64,000 bases of DNA from contig NZ_JACIBV010000001.1 of the NCBI RefSeq assembly GCF_014195505.1, positions 1,054,001 to 1,118,000 on the forward strand, read 5' to 3'. This document shows, in pieces, positions 39,109-47,241 of the stretch. The stretch comes from Nonomuraea dietziae (lineage in GTDB: Bacteria; Actinomycetota; Actinomycetes; Streptosporangiales; Streptosporangiaceae). Made by a program: the position numbers and the translations under genes. The notes under the pieces are model-generated. The model was not told where the DNA came from and did not search any database. It saw nothing but the letters and a program-made list of their open reading frames with translations. Position 1 is the first letter of the stretch; each line of letters starts with the position of its first letter.

Positions 39109-40467
39109 ATGCCCGTCGAGTCTCCGCTCAGCCACGGCCAGCTCTTCAGCTGGCGCGAGATCGAGCGGTATCCGGAGGACTGGCTGGCCGAGGCGAACCT
39201 GCCGGCCACCTGGGATCTGCGTGGCCTGTCCACCGGGCAGGTGACGGCCGCGCTGGAGCGGCTCGTCGAGCGGCACGAGGCCCTGCGGACCACCTACCAC
39301 CTGGGCGGCGACGGCCCGGTCCAGCACGTGCACGAGGTCGTGGCGCCGCCGATCGAGCGGGTCGACCGGATCGTCACCGACCCCTCGGAGCACGAGCGGA
39401 CCAAGGCCGAGCTGGTGGCGCTGCCGTTCTCGATGGCGGGAGACCTCAACTGGCGCGGCCGGATGGTCAGCTCGCGGGGCGCCCCGGTGTACCTGTCGCT
39501 GACCTTCTCCCATCTGATCGTCGACCTGTGGTCGATCCACCACCTGCAGGATGAGTTCAAGGCGCTGACGTCCGGCGCGGGCGGGGTGGCGCCGGCCGGA
39601 CCGCCGCCGCGCGAGCTGGCGCGGCGGCAGCGCGGGGCGGCCTGGCGGCCCCGGCAGGAGAGCGCGGAGCGTTACTGGCGGGGGGTGCTGGCCGAGGGGC
39701 TCACGGACGAGCTGCCGACGCTGCCCGCACGGGTCAAGCGGGAGCGGCTGGAGCTGACCCTGCACTCGCGGCGCCTGGGCGGCCTGGCGGCGGAGACGGC
39801 CCGCAGGCACGGCGTCACCGCCCCCGCGGTGGTGATGGCCTTCGTGGCCGCCGGTCTGGCCAGGCATCTCGGCACCGACCGGGTCACGATGAGCCTGATG
39901 TCGTCCAACCGGTTCGCCCCCGAGGATCAGCACCTCATCGGCACGATGAACCAGCTCATCCCCGTCGTCACGGAGGTGGACCGGCGGGCCACGCTCGCCG
40001 AGCACATCAGGCGCCTGCACTGGGCGGGCGCCCGGGCCTACCGTCACGGCTCCTACGACGTCGACCGGATCGCCGAGGTGGCCGGGGCCGCCGGGCGGGC
40101 GCCGGGGCACGGCTGCTGGATCAACCACCTCTTCCGGGCCTGGTTCAACTACATCCAGGTCGACAGGCGGCCGTGCGACCCGGCCGACCAGACGCCCGCC
40201 GAGCTGGCCTGGACGCCTCTGGCCCAGCCGTACGGCCAGGCCTTCCGGGTCCGGATCGAGGTGCGGGGCGGGCGCACCAGCGTGCTCATGCTGGCCGACC
40301 CCGAGGTGCTGCCGGCCCCTGCGATGATCGACATCATGCGGACGATCCCGCTGGGGATGCAGCTCGCGCTGACCGACCCCGGCCGGGCGTTGAAGGACCT
40401 GTGGAGCGCGGGCGAGGAGCTGCCGCCGGCGCTGTTCCCCTCCCACCCGCCCGAGCCGCCCGGGTAG
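39109..40467 (+). CDS. Free-standing NRPS condensation-domain protein
   Basis: A 452-aa stand-alone condensation domain that would form an amide or ester between two carrier-bound substrates. The core motif reads SHLIVDLWS, keeping the second (catalytic) His and the Asp of HHxxxDG but losing the first His and the Gly. The N-terminal LSHGQLFSW fits the C1 motif and ERHEALRTTY fits C2. I chose ATG 39109 because a strong GGAGGAGGGG site is just upstream; ATG 39070 is in frame. It precedes the adenylation gene by 27 bp. Because PKS-E has no thioesterase, this protein is a candidate for chain release by amidation, which is an inference. Confidence 0.85.
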   Translation: MPVESPLSHGQLFSWREIERYPEDWLAEANLPATWDLRGLSTGQVTAALERLVERHEALRTTYHLGGDGPVQHVHEVVAPPIERVDRIVTDPSEHERTKAELVALPFSMAGDLNWRGRMVSSRGAPVYLSLTFSHLIVDLWSIHHLQDEFKALTSGAGGVAPAGPPPRELARRQRGAAWRPRQESAERYWRGVLAEGLTDELPTLPARVKRERLELTLHSRRLGGLAAETARRHGVTAPAVVMAFVAAGLARHLGTDRVTMSLMSSNRFAPEDQHLIGTMNQLIPVVTEVDRRATLAEHIRRLHWAGARAYRHGSYDVDRIAEVAGAAGRAPGHGCWINHLFRAWFNYIQVDRRPCDPADQTPAELAWTPLAQPYGQAFRVRIEVRGGRTSVLMLADPEVLPAPAMIDIMRTIPLGMQLALTDPGRALKDLWSAGEELPPALFPSHPPEPPG

Positions 40468-40494
40468 CGGCCGGGCCATCACCGTGGAGAGCCC

Positions 40495-42162
40495 ATGGCA
40501 CGCACCCTCTACCAGTGGTTCGCCGGTTCTGCGGCACGGTTCGGCGATCGGGTCGCCCTGGAGGTCGGCGGCGAGCGGTACACCTACGCCGAGCTGGAGA
40601 CGATGTCCGGGGTTCTCGCGGCGCGGATCGCGGCCACCTGCGACCGGCCTCCGGCGCGGGTGGGGCTGCACGCCGGCCGCGGCGTGCTGGCCTACGCCGG
40701 GTATCTGGCGATCCAGCGGCTGGGCGCGGCGGCGGTCCCGCTGAACCCGGCCGCGCCGGCCGCGCGCAACCGCCTGGTGGCCGCCTCCGCCCACCTCGAC
40801 CTCGTGCTGTCCGACGCCTCTCATGAGCCGCCGGATCTCGCCGAGCCGTCAGGGCGCGGCCCACGCACCGTGCGGGTGGACCAGAGCGCCCTGCGGACCG
40901 GCCCGCGCACCGCCGCAGCCCTTCGGGAGGCGGGCGCCGACGACCTGGCCTATGTGCTGTTCACGTCGGGATCCACCGGCGTCCCGAAGGGGGTGCCGGT
41001 GCGCCATCGCGGCGTGGACGCCTACCTGCGGCACGTGATCCCCCGGTACGAGCTCGGCCCAGGCAGCCGCGTCTCCCAGACCTTCGACCTGACCTTCGAC
41101 CTGTCGGTGTTCGACCTGTTCGCCACCTGGGGCAGCGGTGCGACGCTCGTCGTGCCCGGCCGCTACGACCTGCTCAAGCCCGTCGCGTTCGCCGCTCGGG
41201 AACGGCTGACCCACTGGTTCTCGGTGCCGTCGGTGGTGTCGGTGGCCATGCGGCTGCGTCGGCTGACGCCCGCGGCGATGCCGTCACTGCGGTGGAGCCT
41301 GTTCTGCGGGGAGCCCCTCACCCTGCGGCAGGCCGACGCCTGGCGGGTGGCCGCGCCAGGCAGCGTCCTGGAGAACCTGTACGGTCCGACGGAGCTGACG
41401 CTCAGCTGCACCGAGTACCGCCTGCCTGCCGACCGGTCCCGCTGGCCGGAGACGGTCAACGGCACGGTGCCGATCGGCCTGCCCTACCCCGGCGTCGAGC
41501 ATCTGGTGCTCGACGGGGACGGGCGGCCCGCCGAGGAGGGCGAGCTGTGCCTGCGCGGCGTGCAGCGCTTCCCCGGTTACACCGATCCGGCGGCGAACGC
41601 GGGCCGGTTCGCCGCCTTCGACGGCGGCTCCGCCGTCCCCGCCGCGACGGGCGACACGGCCGCGCCCGAGCTGTGGTACCGCACCGGGGACCGGGTGGCG
41701 TGGCGCGACGGGCTCCTGGTGCACCTGGGCCGGTTGGACCAGCAGGTGAAGATCTCGGGTCACCGGGTGGAGCTGGGTGAGGTCGAGTGCGCCCTGCGCG
41801 GGCAGCCGGGGGTGCGGGAGGCGATCGTGCTGGCGGTGCCAGGGCCCGACGGCGAGGCGGAGCTGGTCGCCGCCTGCACAGGCGCGGGCCTGGACGCGAT
41901 GGCGCTGGTCAAGGGCGTCACGCAGGCGCTGCCCGGATACATGGTGCCCCGCTCGGTCACGGTGCTGGCTGAGCTGCCGCTCAACGCCAACGGCAAGGTG
42001 GACCGGCGGGCTCTGGTGGGCCTGCTGGCAGGTGATCCGCGTCAGAACGATCGGGAGCTGTCCGATCCTGTCGTCATCAGCGTGGACAGCGCCCGCCACA
42101 ACGAGCCGACGGTCGCGAACGTGGCCTCGTCCAGGATCTCGTCGGGCAGTTCTACCGCGTAA
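40495..42162 (+). CDS. Free-standing adenylation (A-domain) enzyme
   Basis: A 555-aa AMP-forming enzyme that would activate an amino acid and load it on a separate carrier protein. Core motifs: FTSGSTGVPKG (A3), the FDLSVFDLF region (A4), NLYGPTE (A5), WYRTGD (A7), GRLDQQVKISGHRVE (A8) and NANGKVD (A10, with the catalytic Lys). Manual alignment to GrsA-Phe positions gives the code D-L-F-S-L-C-L-L-S-K, which I cannot assign with confidence; Asp235 indicates an alpha-amino acid. ATG 40495 has a GGAG site. The last 40 residues run through the 3' end of the carrier gene on the other strand and look unlike an A-domain tail. Confidence 0.9.
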   Translation: MARTLYQWFAGSAARFGDRVALEVGGERYTYAELETMSGVLAARIAATCDRPPARVGLHAGRGVLAYAGYLAIQRLGAAAVPLNPAAPAARNRLVAASAHLDLVLSDASHEPPDLAEPSGRGPRTVRVDQSALRTGPRTAAALREAGADDLAYVLFTSGSTGVPKGVPVRHRGVDAYLRHVIPRYELGPGSRVSQTFDLTFDLSVFDLFATWGSGATLVVPGRYDLLKPVAFAARERLTHWFSVPSVVSVAMRLRRLTPAAMPSLRWSLFCGEPLTLRQADAWRVAAPGSVLENLYGPTELTLSCTEYRLPADRSRWPETVNGTVPIGLPYPGVEHLVLDGDGRPAEEGELCLRGVQRFPGYTDPAANAGRFAAFDGGSAVPAATGDTAAPELWYRTGDRVAWRDGLLVHLGRLDQQVKISGHRVELGEVECALRGQPGVREAIVLAVPGPDGEAELVAACTGAGLDAMALVKGVTQALPGYMVPRSVTVLAELPLNANGKVDRRALVGLLAGDPRQNDRELSDPVVISVDSARHNEPTVANVASSRISSGSSTA

Positions 42163-42311
42163 TCGTTCTCGATGTCGACGAGCAGGCGCACCACGCCCAT
42201 CGAGTCGAGGCCGAGCGCGGACAGCTCGTCGCGGGCGGTCAGTCCGCCCGCCTCGGCGTACGGCAGATGCGCGCGCAGAATGCTCTGGAACCGGTCCGGT
42301 ATTTCCAGCAT
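42042..42311 (-). CDS. Stand-alone carrier protein (ACP/PCP)
   Basis: An 89-aa carrier protein with the phosphopantetheine motif LGLDSMGVVRLL and acidic helices typical of carrier proteins. It is the likely partner of the neighbouring adenylation enzyme. It is encoded on the opposite strand, so the two genes converge and overlap by 121 bp. ATG start at 42311. It also diverges from the second condensation gene. Confidence 0.88.
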   Translation of the reverse strand: MLEIPDRFQSILRAHLPYAEAGGLTARDELSALGLDSMGVVRLLVDIENDYAVELPDEILDEATFATVGSLWRALSTLMTTGSDSSRSF

Positions 42312-42517
42312 CGCGTTACCTCGAATCCAGCGGAGAATACTCGCCGATATCGAGGCTGCCGAATGGCCGGGCGCCGGTCAAGGCGGCGGGGAAAGGCGCA
42401 CGTGGCAGCTTATCCCGGGCCGGAACCTGCCATTGAGCAGTGGTTGTGCCAGGTGCCGGAAAAGCTGATCCTCGAACGTGTCCGGGATTATGCGACAACC
42501 GCTGGGGGTGGGAACCG
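42312..42517. promoter_or_regulatory. Divergent gap between carrier protein and second condensation gene
   Basis: About 206 bp with no convincing protein. The local composition is lower in GC than the neighbouring genes. It should contain promoters for the leftward carrier gene and the rightward condensation gene. No specific element could be assigned. Confidence 0.45.
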
Positions 42518-44164
42518 GTGAAATCCGCGAACCTGGGCTGGGGACAGCGCTACATGTGGCTGCGGTTCCATCAGCTGCCGCCCCGCCACCAGCGCGAGAC
42601 GCACGTGGTCCTGCGCTTCGATCTGCCCGCGGGGCTCACGGTAGCCGCCTGCAGGGCGATGCTCACCTACCTCGTGCGCCGGCACGAGATCCTGCGCACC
42701 ACCTTCGAGCTCGGCCCTGAGCCGGCGCAGCGGGTGCATCCGGCCGCGCCGCTACCGGTCACGGTGGCCACGACCGAGCGGGACGGCACCGCCGCGCCCG
42801 CCGACGTGGTCGAGGAGCTCACCGGCAGGCCGTTCGACCTCGCCGCCGAGTGGCCGATCCGGGCCTGCCTGATCACCTCGGGCGGCGTGCCGAGGCACTG
42901 CGTGCTGGTGTTCAACCACCTGGCCGTGGACGTGTGGACGCTCGGCGAGATCAAGAGGGAGCTGCGCGCGCAGAGCGCAGGCGCCGCCGCCCGCCGTCCC
43001 GCGGCCCTGCTCCCGGTGCGCCGTCAGCCCGCCGACCTGGCCCGTTACGAGGCGTCGGCCGACGCCGCCATCCTGGCGTCGCGGGCGATGGCGTACTGGC
43101 AGGACGAGGTGGCAGGGTTGCCCGCCGACCCGTTCGCGGCGCGGCGCGGCGCGAACGGGTCGGAGCCGCCCGCCCGGCACGCGACGCTGGTCTCACCGGC
43201 GATGTTGGGGGCCTCGCGGCGCCTGGCAGGCCGGCACGGCGTGTGGCCGTCGCTGGTGCACGTGGCCGCCTACACCGCGATGATGGCCGCCTACACCGGC
43301 CGGGACAGCGTCGCGCACCTGGCGTTCGTCAGCAACCGCGGGTCCCACCCCTGCCCGGATGTGCTGACGTGCATGTTCTCGCCGATGCTGGTGCGGGTCG
43401 GCTGCGCGGGCGACCCGTCGTTCGGCGAGCTGCTGCGCCGGGTGGCGGGCGCGTACGAGCGGGCGGGGGAGCACGCGTACGTCCCCTACGACAAGGTCGT
43501 CGAGATGGTGTCGCGGGAGGGCTCCCTTCGCGGCACGGCCGTACGGCTGGGCTCGGAGATCAACTTCATCAAGCAGCGCACCAAGGAGTACGGCGGCCGG
43601 CGCACCGCCTTCACCTGGAAGCCGGTCCCGGTGGCCTGGGCGCACCACGGCTCCGACACCTACCTGCGCGTGGACGAGTGGCGTGACGCCGTCGCCGTGG
43701 CGCTCCACGCCGCCTCGCCGGTCATGGACGCCGTCGCCGTGGAACGCTTCCTGCGCGGCATGGAGGCGCTGGTGCTCGCGCACGACGACCCCGCCACCGA
43801 CCTGCCGCTGAGTGAGGCGGCCCGGCTGGCCGGGTTCGAACCGCCCCGCGGCGCGCCCGCCGCCGCCCCGATCGAGGTCTGGGACGGCGAGGCGGGCCCC
43901 CGCCGCCCGCGCGCTGGTCGACGCCGTGCGGCAGGCGCACGGCCTCGGCGACCTCGAGCTGTCCGACAGCTACACCCTCGCCGGAGGTCAGGCCCTGCGC
44001 ATCCCGCAGGTGCTGGCCGAGCTCACCAGGCGCGGCTGGGAGGGCCTGACCCTCAACCAGCTCGCCGGTCCTGCGCCGCTGGGCGCGCTGGCCTCCCGGC
44101 TGGCCCCAAACCCGCGGACCGCCCCTGCCCAGAACCCCGTGAATTCGGAGTGACACCATCATGA
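42518..44164 (+). CDS. Condensation-domain protein with apparent frameshift before its C-terminal carrier-like domain
   Basis: The first about 460 residues form a condensation domain: ANLGWGQRYMW (C1), RRHEILRTTF (C2) and NHLAVDVWT, which keeps the catalytic His and Asp but not the first His or the Gly of HHxxxDG. After IEVWDGEAGP (about 43895) the frame changes to an Arg/Pro-rich sequence typical of off-frame reading until a TGA at 44164. In the next frame, from about 43902 to 44153, a carrier-like domain is readable. One extra C in the CCCCC run at 43897-43901 would explain this. I chose GTG 42518 by homology of the C1 region; GTG 42440 is in frame. Either a real mutation or a sequencing error. 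Confidence 0.75.
   Translation: MKSANLGWGQRYMWLRFHQLPPRHQRETHVVLRFDLPAGLTVAACRAMLTYLVRRHEILRTTFELGPEPAQRVHPAAPLPVTVATTERDGTAAPADVVEELTGRPFDLAAEWPIRACLITSGGVPRHCVLVFNHLAVDVWTLGEIKRELRAQSAGAAARRPAALLPVRRQPADLARYEASADAAILASRAMAYWQDEVAGLPADPFAARRGANGSEPPARHATLVSPAMLGASRRLAGRHGVWPSLVHVAAYTAMMAAYTGRDSVAHLAFVSNRGSHPCPDVLTCMFSPMLVRVGCAGDPSFGELLRRVAGAYERAGEHAYVPYDKVVEMVSREGSLRGTAVRLGSEINFIKQRTKEYGGRRTAFTWKPVPVAWAHHGSDTYLRVDEWRDAVAVALHAASPVMDAVAVERFLRGMEALVLAHDDPATDLPLSEAARLAGFEPPRGAPAAAPIEVWDGEAGPRRPRAGRRRAAGARPRRPRAVRQLHPRRRSGPAHPAGAGRAHQARLGGPDPQPARRSCAAGRAGLPAGPKPADRPCPEPREFGVTPS
43902..44153 (+). other. Degenerate carrier-protein-like domain, out of frame with its condensation domain
   Basis: Read in the frame of 43902, the 83 residues resemble a PCP, including a helix-1 like stretch and LAGGQALRIPQV where active PCPs have LGGxSL. 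The phosphopantetheine Ser position is Ala, so the domain could not be charged. The stop at 44153 is 7 bp before the next start, a natural operon spacing, which supports this being the true 3' end of the condensation gene. Confidence 0.65.
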
Positions 44165-45051
44165 ACCACGTATCCACCGGCCCGGTGTCCAGGTCACGCC
44201 GGCTGGTCGCCTCCGAGCAGGAGCTCCGCGACGCCATAGCCCGGGAACTGCCAGGCCAGGACCTCGGCGGCCTGGTCGTCATGGGCGGCCACTTCATGCT
44301 GTTCGAGGACGAGGCGTCGGGGCGGCTGGTCCCCGGCGTCATCGAGGAGCAGGCGGACGAGACCATGCGCCGCCGCATCGCCGGTCGCGTCGGCGTCTTC
44401 CCCGGCTACACCTGGGAGCTGTCGGCCGGCCTGCTGCGCGACTACGCCGCGGCGGGGGTGGAGTCCCGGCTGCTCCTGCTCGTCAACGACTGGCAGTACG
44501 TGCCGTCGGCGGACCGGCCCGCCGGCGAGCTGCGCGCGGAGTTCTTCGAAGGGTTCACCGCGCTGCCCGCGGCCTACGAGAAGATCCTCTGCGAGGCCGG
44601 GCTGTCGGCCGCGGACGTGCTGCCGAGCAGGAAGCATCCGCTGGCCTTCCCCGAGACCTGGCTGAAGTACCGCTTCCAGAAGTCCGCCGACCGGCTGGTC
44701 AAGCAGGGCCGTCTGGAGAAGCGTTACCTCGACGGCGGGAGCGGGGACAGCGAGGTGGCCTTCCTCGACGCCGCCGGCGACTACCGCACGCTGATCAGCT
44801 GCGGCATCACCGGCTGCGCCGGCGAGATCACCGAGATGGTCGCCGAGGTGTACCGGGCCGGATACCGGGCGATCCTGATCTTCGCGCCGGGCGAGTGCCT
44901 GATGCCCGTGCAGACCGGCGTGGACATCGCCCTGAGCCTGTACGACCTTCCGGGCATGCGGGTGGTGATCGCCGACCCCGGCGGCAGCGGCGAGATGTCG
45001 CCCGAGGAGATCTACGGCAAGCTCGTCACCGTCAGCACGTTCCGGAGCTGA
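44161..45051 (+). CDS. Protein of unknown function, paired with cysteine desulfurase
   Basis: A 296-aa protein that I do not recognise. It appears soluble, with no signal peptide or membrane segment. Visible features are a GGHFMLFE segment near residue 42, a basic central stretch (KYRFQKSADRLVKQGR) and a cysteine pair in SCGITGCAGEI near residue 217, which could bind a metal or carry sulfur. ATG 44161 is the natural start. Four bases separate its stop from the cysteine desulfurase start, so the two are probably translated together and may cooperate in sulfur transfer or in another step on the NRPS-derived amino acid. The functional link is inference only. Confidence 0.8.
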   Translation: MNHVSTGPVSRSRRLVASEQELRDAIARELPGQDLGGLVVMGGHFMLFEDEASGRLVPGVIEEQADETMRRRIAGRVGVFPGYTWELSAGLLRDYAAAGVESRLLLLVNDWQYVPSADRPAGELRAEFFEGFTALPAAYEKILCEAGLSAADVLPSRKHPLAFPETWLKYRFQKSADRLVKQGRLEKRYLDGGSGDSEVAFLDAAGDYRTLISCGITGCAGEITEMVAEVYRAGYRAILIFAPGECLMPVQTGVDIALSLYDLPGMRVVIADPGGSGEMSPEEIYGKLVTVSTFRS

Positions 45052-45055
45052 CGTC

Positions 45056-46237
45056 GTGAAGAAGCTCATCTATCTGGACGGCTGCGCGACGACGCGGGTG
45101 GACGACGAGGTGTTCGAGGCGATGCTGCCGTTCCTCCGCGAGGAGTACGGCAACCCCTCCTCCCCGCACGTGCTCGGCAAGCGAGCGAGGCGGGCCGTGG
45201 ACGAGGCGGCCGCCTCGGTGGCCGCCCTCATGGGGGCCGACCCCGCCGACGTGGTGTTCACCTCCGGCGCGACAGAGGGCAACAATCTGGCGCTGCTCGG
45301 CATGTTCGGCCACGACGACCGGGCGCCGGTCGGCGGGCTGTTCTGCCCGACCGACCACAAGTCGTCGCTGGCGATCGGCAGGGCGCTGGCCGCCCGCGGC
45401 GTGGACGTCAGGACGATGCGGGTCGGACCGGACGGCAGGATCGACCTGCAGCACCTGGCCGGCCTGCTCGACCTGCACTCCAGGGTGGCGACCACGGCCT
45501 GGGTCAACAGCGAGATCGGCACCGTGCAGCCGGTGGCGGCGATGGCCGCGCTCTGCCACGAGGTGGGGACCATGCTGCACGTGGACGCCGCCCAGGCGGC
45601 CGGGCGGGTCCCGCTGCGAGTGCGGGAGGCCGAGATCGACACGATGTCGCTGTCCGGGCACAAGATCCGCGGCCCCAAGGGCGTCGGCGCGCTGTACGTC
45701 CGGCCGGAGATCCGCCATCGGCTGCGGCCGGTCATGTTCGGCGGCGGGCAGTACGAGCTGCGCAGCGGGACGATCCCGACGCACCTGGTGGTCGGGCTGG
45801 GCAAGGCGTGCGAGCTGGCGCTGGCCCGGCTCGACGCCGAGCGGCGGCGGGCCGTCGAGCTGCGCGCCACCGCGCTGGACATGCTGCGCGCGGGACTGCC
45901 GGGCGTGCGCGTCAACGGCGACCCGCGCCACGGCGTGCCGCACGTGCTCAACGTGGTCCTGCCCGGCGTGCGCGGGGAGAGCCTGGTCTCCAGCCTGTCG
46001 ACGGTGGCGCTGGCCACCGGGTCGGCGTGCAACTCCGGCTCGCAGGAGCCCTCGCACGTCCTGACCGCCATCGGCCTGAGCGCACAGGACGCCAACAGCT
46101 CGGTCCGGATCTGCCTGGACGCCAGCATGCCGTTCGAAGATCTGGTGCTCGGCCTCGACCTGATCGTCGAACGGGCCCGCGACCTGGCGGGCGTGGTCGT
46201 CGCCATGGGCGGCCACGCCCCCTTCAGCCCGTCTTGA
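45056..46237 (+). CDS. Cysteine desulfurase (NifS/IscS type, class V aminotransferase fold)
   Basis: A 393-aa PLP enzyme that would convert L-cysteine to L-alanine and an enzyme-bound persulfide. The PLP lysine is in SGHKIRGPKG and the N-terminal YLDGCATT and GATEGNN motifs are typical. A Cys is present in the GSACNSGSQEPSHVL loop, matching the persulfide-forming Cys of IscS-type enzymes. GTG start at 45056 with GGAG upstream. No isc/suf genes are next to it; its position after the NRPS genes suggests sulfur supply for the product. Its 3' end overlaps the convergent regulator by 14 bp. Confidence 0.93.
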   Translation: MKKLIYLDGCATTRVDDEVFEAMLPFLREEYGNPSSPHVLGKRARRAVDEAAASVAALMGADPADVVFTSGATEGNNLALLGMFGHDDRAPVGGLFCPTDHKSSLAIGRALAARGVDVRTMRVGPDGRIDLQHLAGLLDLHSRVATTAWVNSEIGTVQPVAAMAALCHEVGTMLHVDAAQAAGRVPLRVREAEIDTMSLSGHKIRGPKGVGALYVRPEIRHRLRPVMFGGGQYELRSGTIPTHLVVGLGKACELALARLDAERRRAVELRATALDMLRAGLPGVRVNGDPRHGVPHVLNVVLPGVRGESLVSSLSTVALATGSACNSGSQEPSHVLTAIGLSAQDANSSVRICLDASMPFEDLVLGLDLIVERARDLAGVVVAMGGHAPFSPS

Positions 46238-47225
46238 GGAACTTCCTTGCCGCTTCCACCCCGGCCTGGAAGCGGCTGGTGGCGTCGAGGTCGCGCATGA
46301 GGGTGGCGATGTGCCGGCGGCAGCTGCGCACCGACATGCCGAGCTTCCTGGCCACCACCTCGTCGGTGTAGCCCTTGGCCATGAGCGTGGCGATGGACTG
46401 CTGGAGGTCGTCGGCGACGGTGGCGTAGCCGAACTCGACACCCTCCAGCGGCGTCGCCGTCTCCCACAGATGGTTGAACATGTCGAGGAAGAACTGGGCG
46501 ATCCCCTGGTTGCGCACCCGGGCGAGGCTGACGTCGCCACCTTCCCCACCCTCGCCGTCGCCGAACAGGACGACGAGTGAGCGGTCGAAGACGATCGCCG
46601 AGCGCGGCACGTGGCTGACGGTGTAGACCTCCACGCCTGCGTCGGTCAGCCGCTTCATCGCCAGCCGCGTGGCCACGTCGGCCCTGCTGCGGTGCTGGCA
46701 GATGACCCGCACGGTCACGCCCCTGGCGACCAGCACCAGGAACATCTGCGACAGGTCGCCGGCCTCGCCCACGCCGCCCTGCAGGACGAGCAGCTCGTCG
46801 CGGCAGGCGTCGCCGGCCGTCTTCAGGAAGCCGCGCACCTCCATGGCTCCCACCAGGTACTCCACGGTGCTGGGCGGAGGATCGCCGCCGGTCCTGGCGC
46901 CGAAGACGCCGACCCGCTCGCGGATCTGGTCGATGAGCTCGCGCCGCCGGTAGATCTCCCGCTCGACGGAGGACACCAGCGAGGCGACCGCGAGATCGGG
47001 ATCGACGGGCACGAACCGTCCGCCCGTGCCGTCGTCGGCGCGCAGCAGGCGGCTCTCCATCAGGTGCCGCACGGCCTCGCTCACCAGGTGGACGTCGATC
47101 CCCAGGTCGGCTGCGGCCACTTCGACCGCCTCGATCGCCCCCTTGCGGGCGGCATAGTGGTACACGTCGGTCACATGCTCGCCACCGGAGGGCGACCTGC
47201 CGGTGAACAGCGCCGTCATGGACAT
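46224..47225 (-). CDS. LuxR-type transcriptional regulator with TrmB/PLD-like sensor part
   Basis: A 333-aa regulator. The N-terminal part looks like a TrmB-type winged helix (HLVSEAVRHLMES region), the middle like the phospholipase D-like sensor fold seen in such regulators, and the C-terminus is a LuxR-type helix-turn-helix (GYTDEVVARKLGMSVRSCRRHIATL). I chose ATG 47225, 8 bp after AAGGAG; GTG 47234 is in frame. It lies last in the right-hand operon, 17 bp after rmlA. It is the only regulator in the window and is a candidate pathway-specific activator; its target sites are unknown. Confidence 0.85.
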   Translation of the reverse strand: MSMTALFTGRSPSGGEHVTDVYHYAARKGAIEAVEVAAADLGIDVHLVSEAVRHLMESRLLRADDGTGGRFVPVDPDLAVASLVSSVEREIYRRRELIDQIRERVGVFGARTGGDPPPSTVEYLVGAMEVRGFLKTAGDACRDELLVLQGGVGEAGDLSQMFLVLVARGVTVRVICQHRSRADVATRLAMKRLTDAGVEVYTVSHVPRSAIVFDRSLVVLFGDGEGGEGGDVSLARVRNQGIAQFFLDMFNHLWETATPLEGVEFGYATVADDLQQSIATLMAKGYTDEVVARKLGMSVRSCRRHIATLMRDLDATSRFQAGVEAARKFLKTG

Positions 47226-47241
47226 GATGGTCACTCCTTAC

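Noticed and set aside
44161-46237. Thiolactomycin-type thiotetronate cluster
   Set aside because: The cysteine desulfurase fits, but the tRNA-thiouridylase-like protein, a cyclisation domain and a cytochrome P450 expected for that pathway were not seen.
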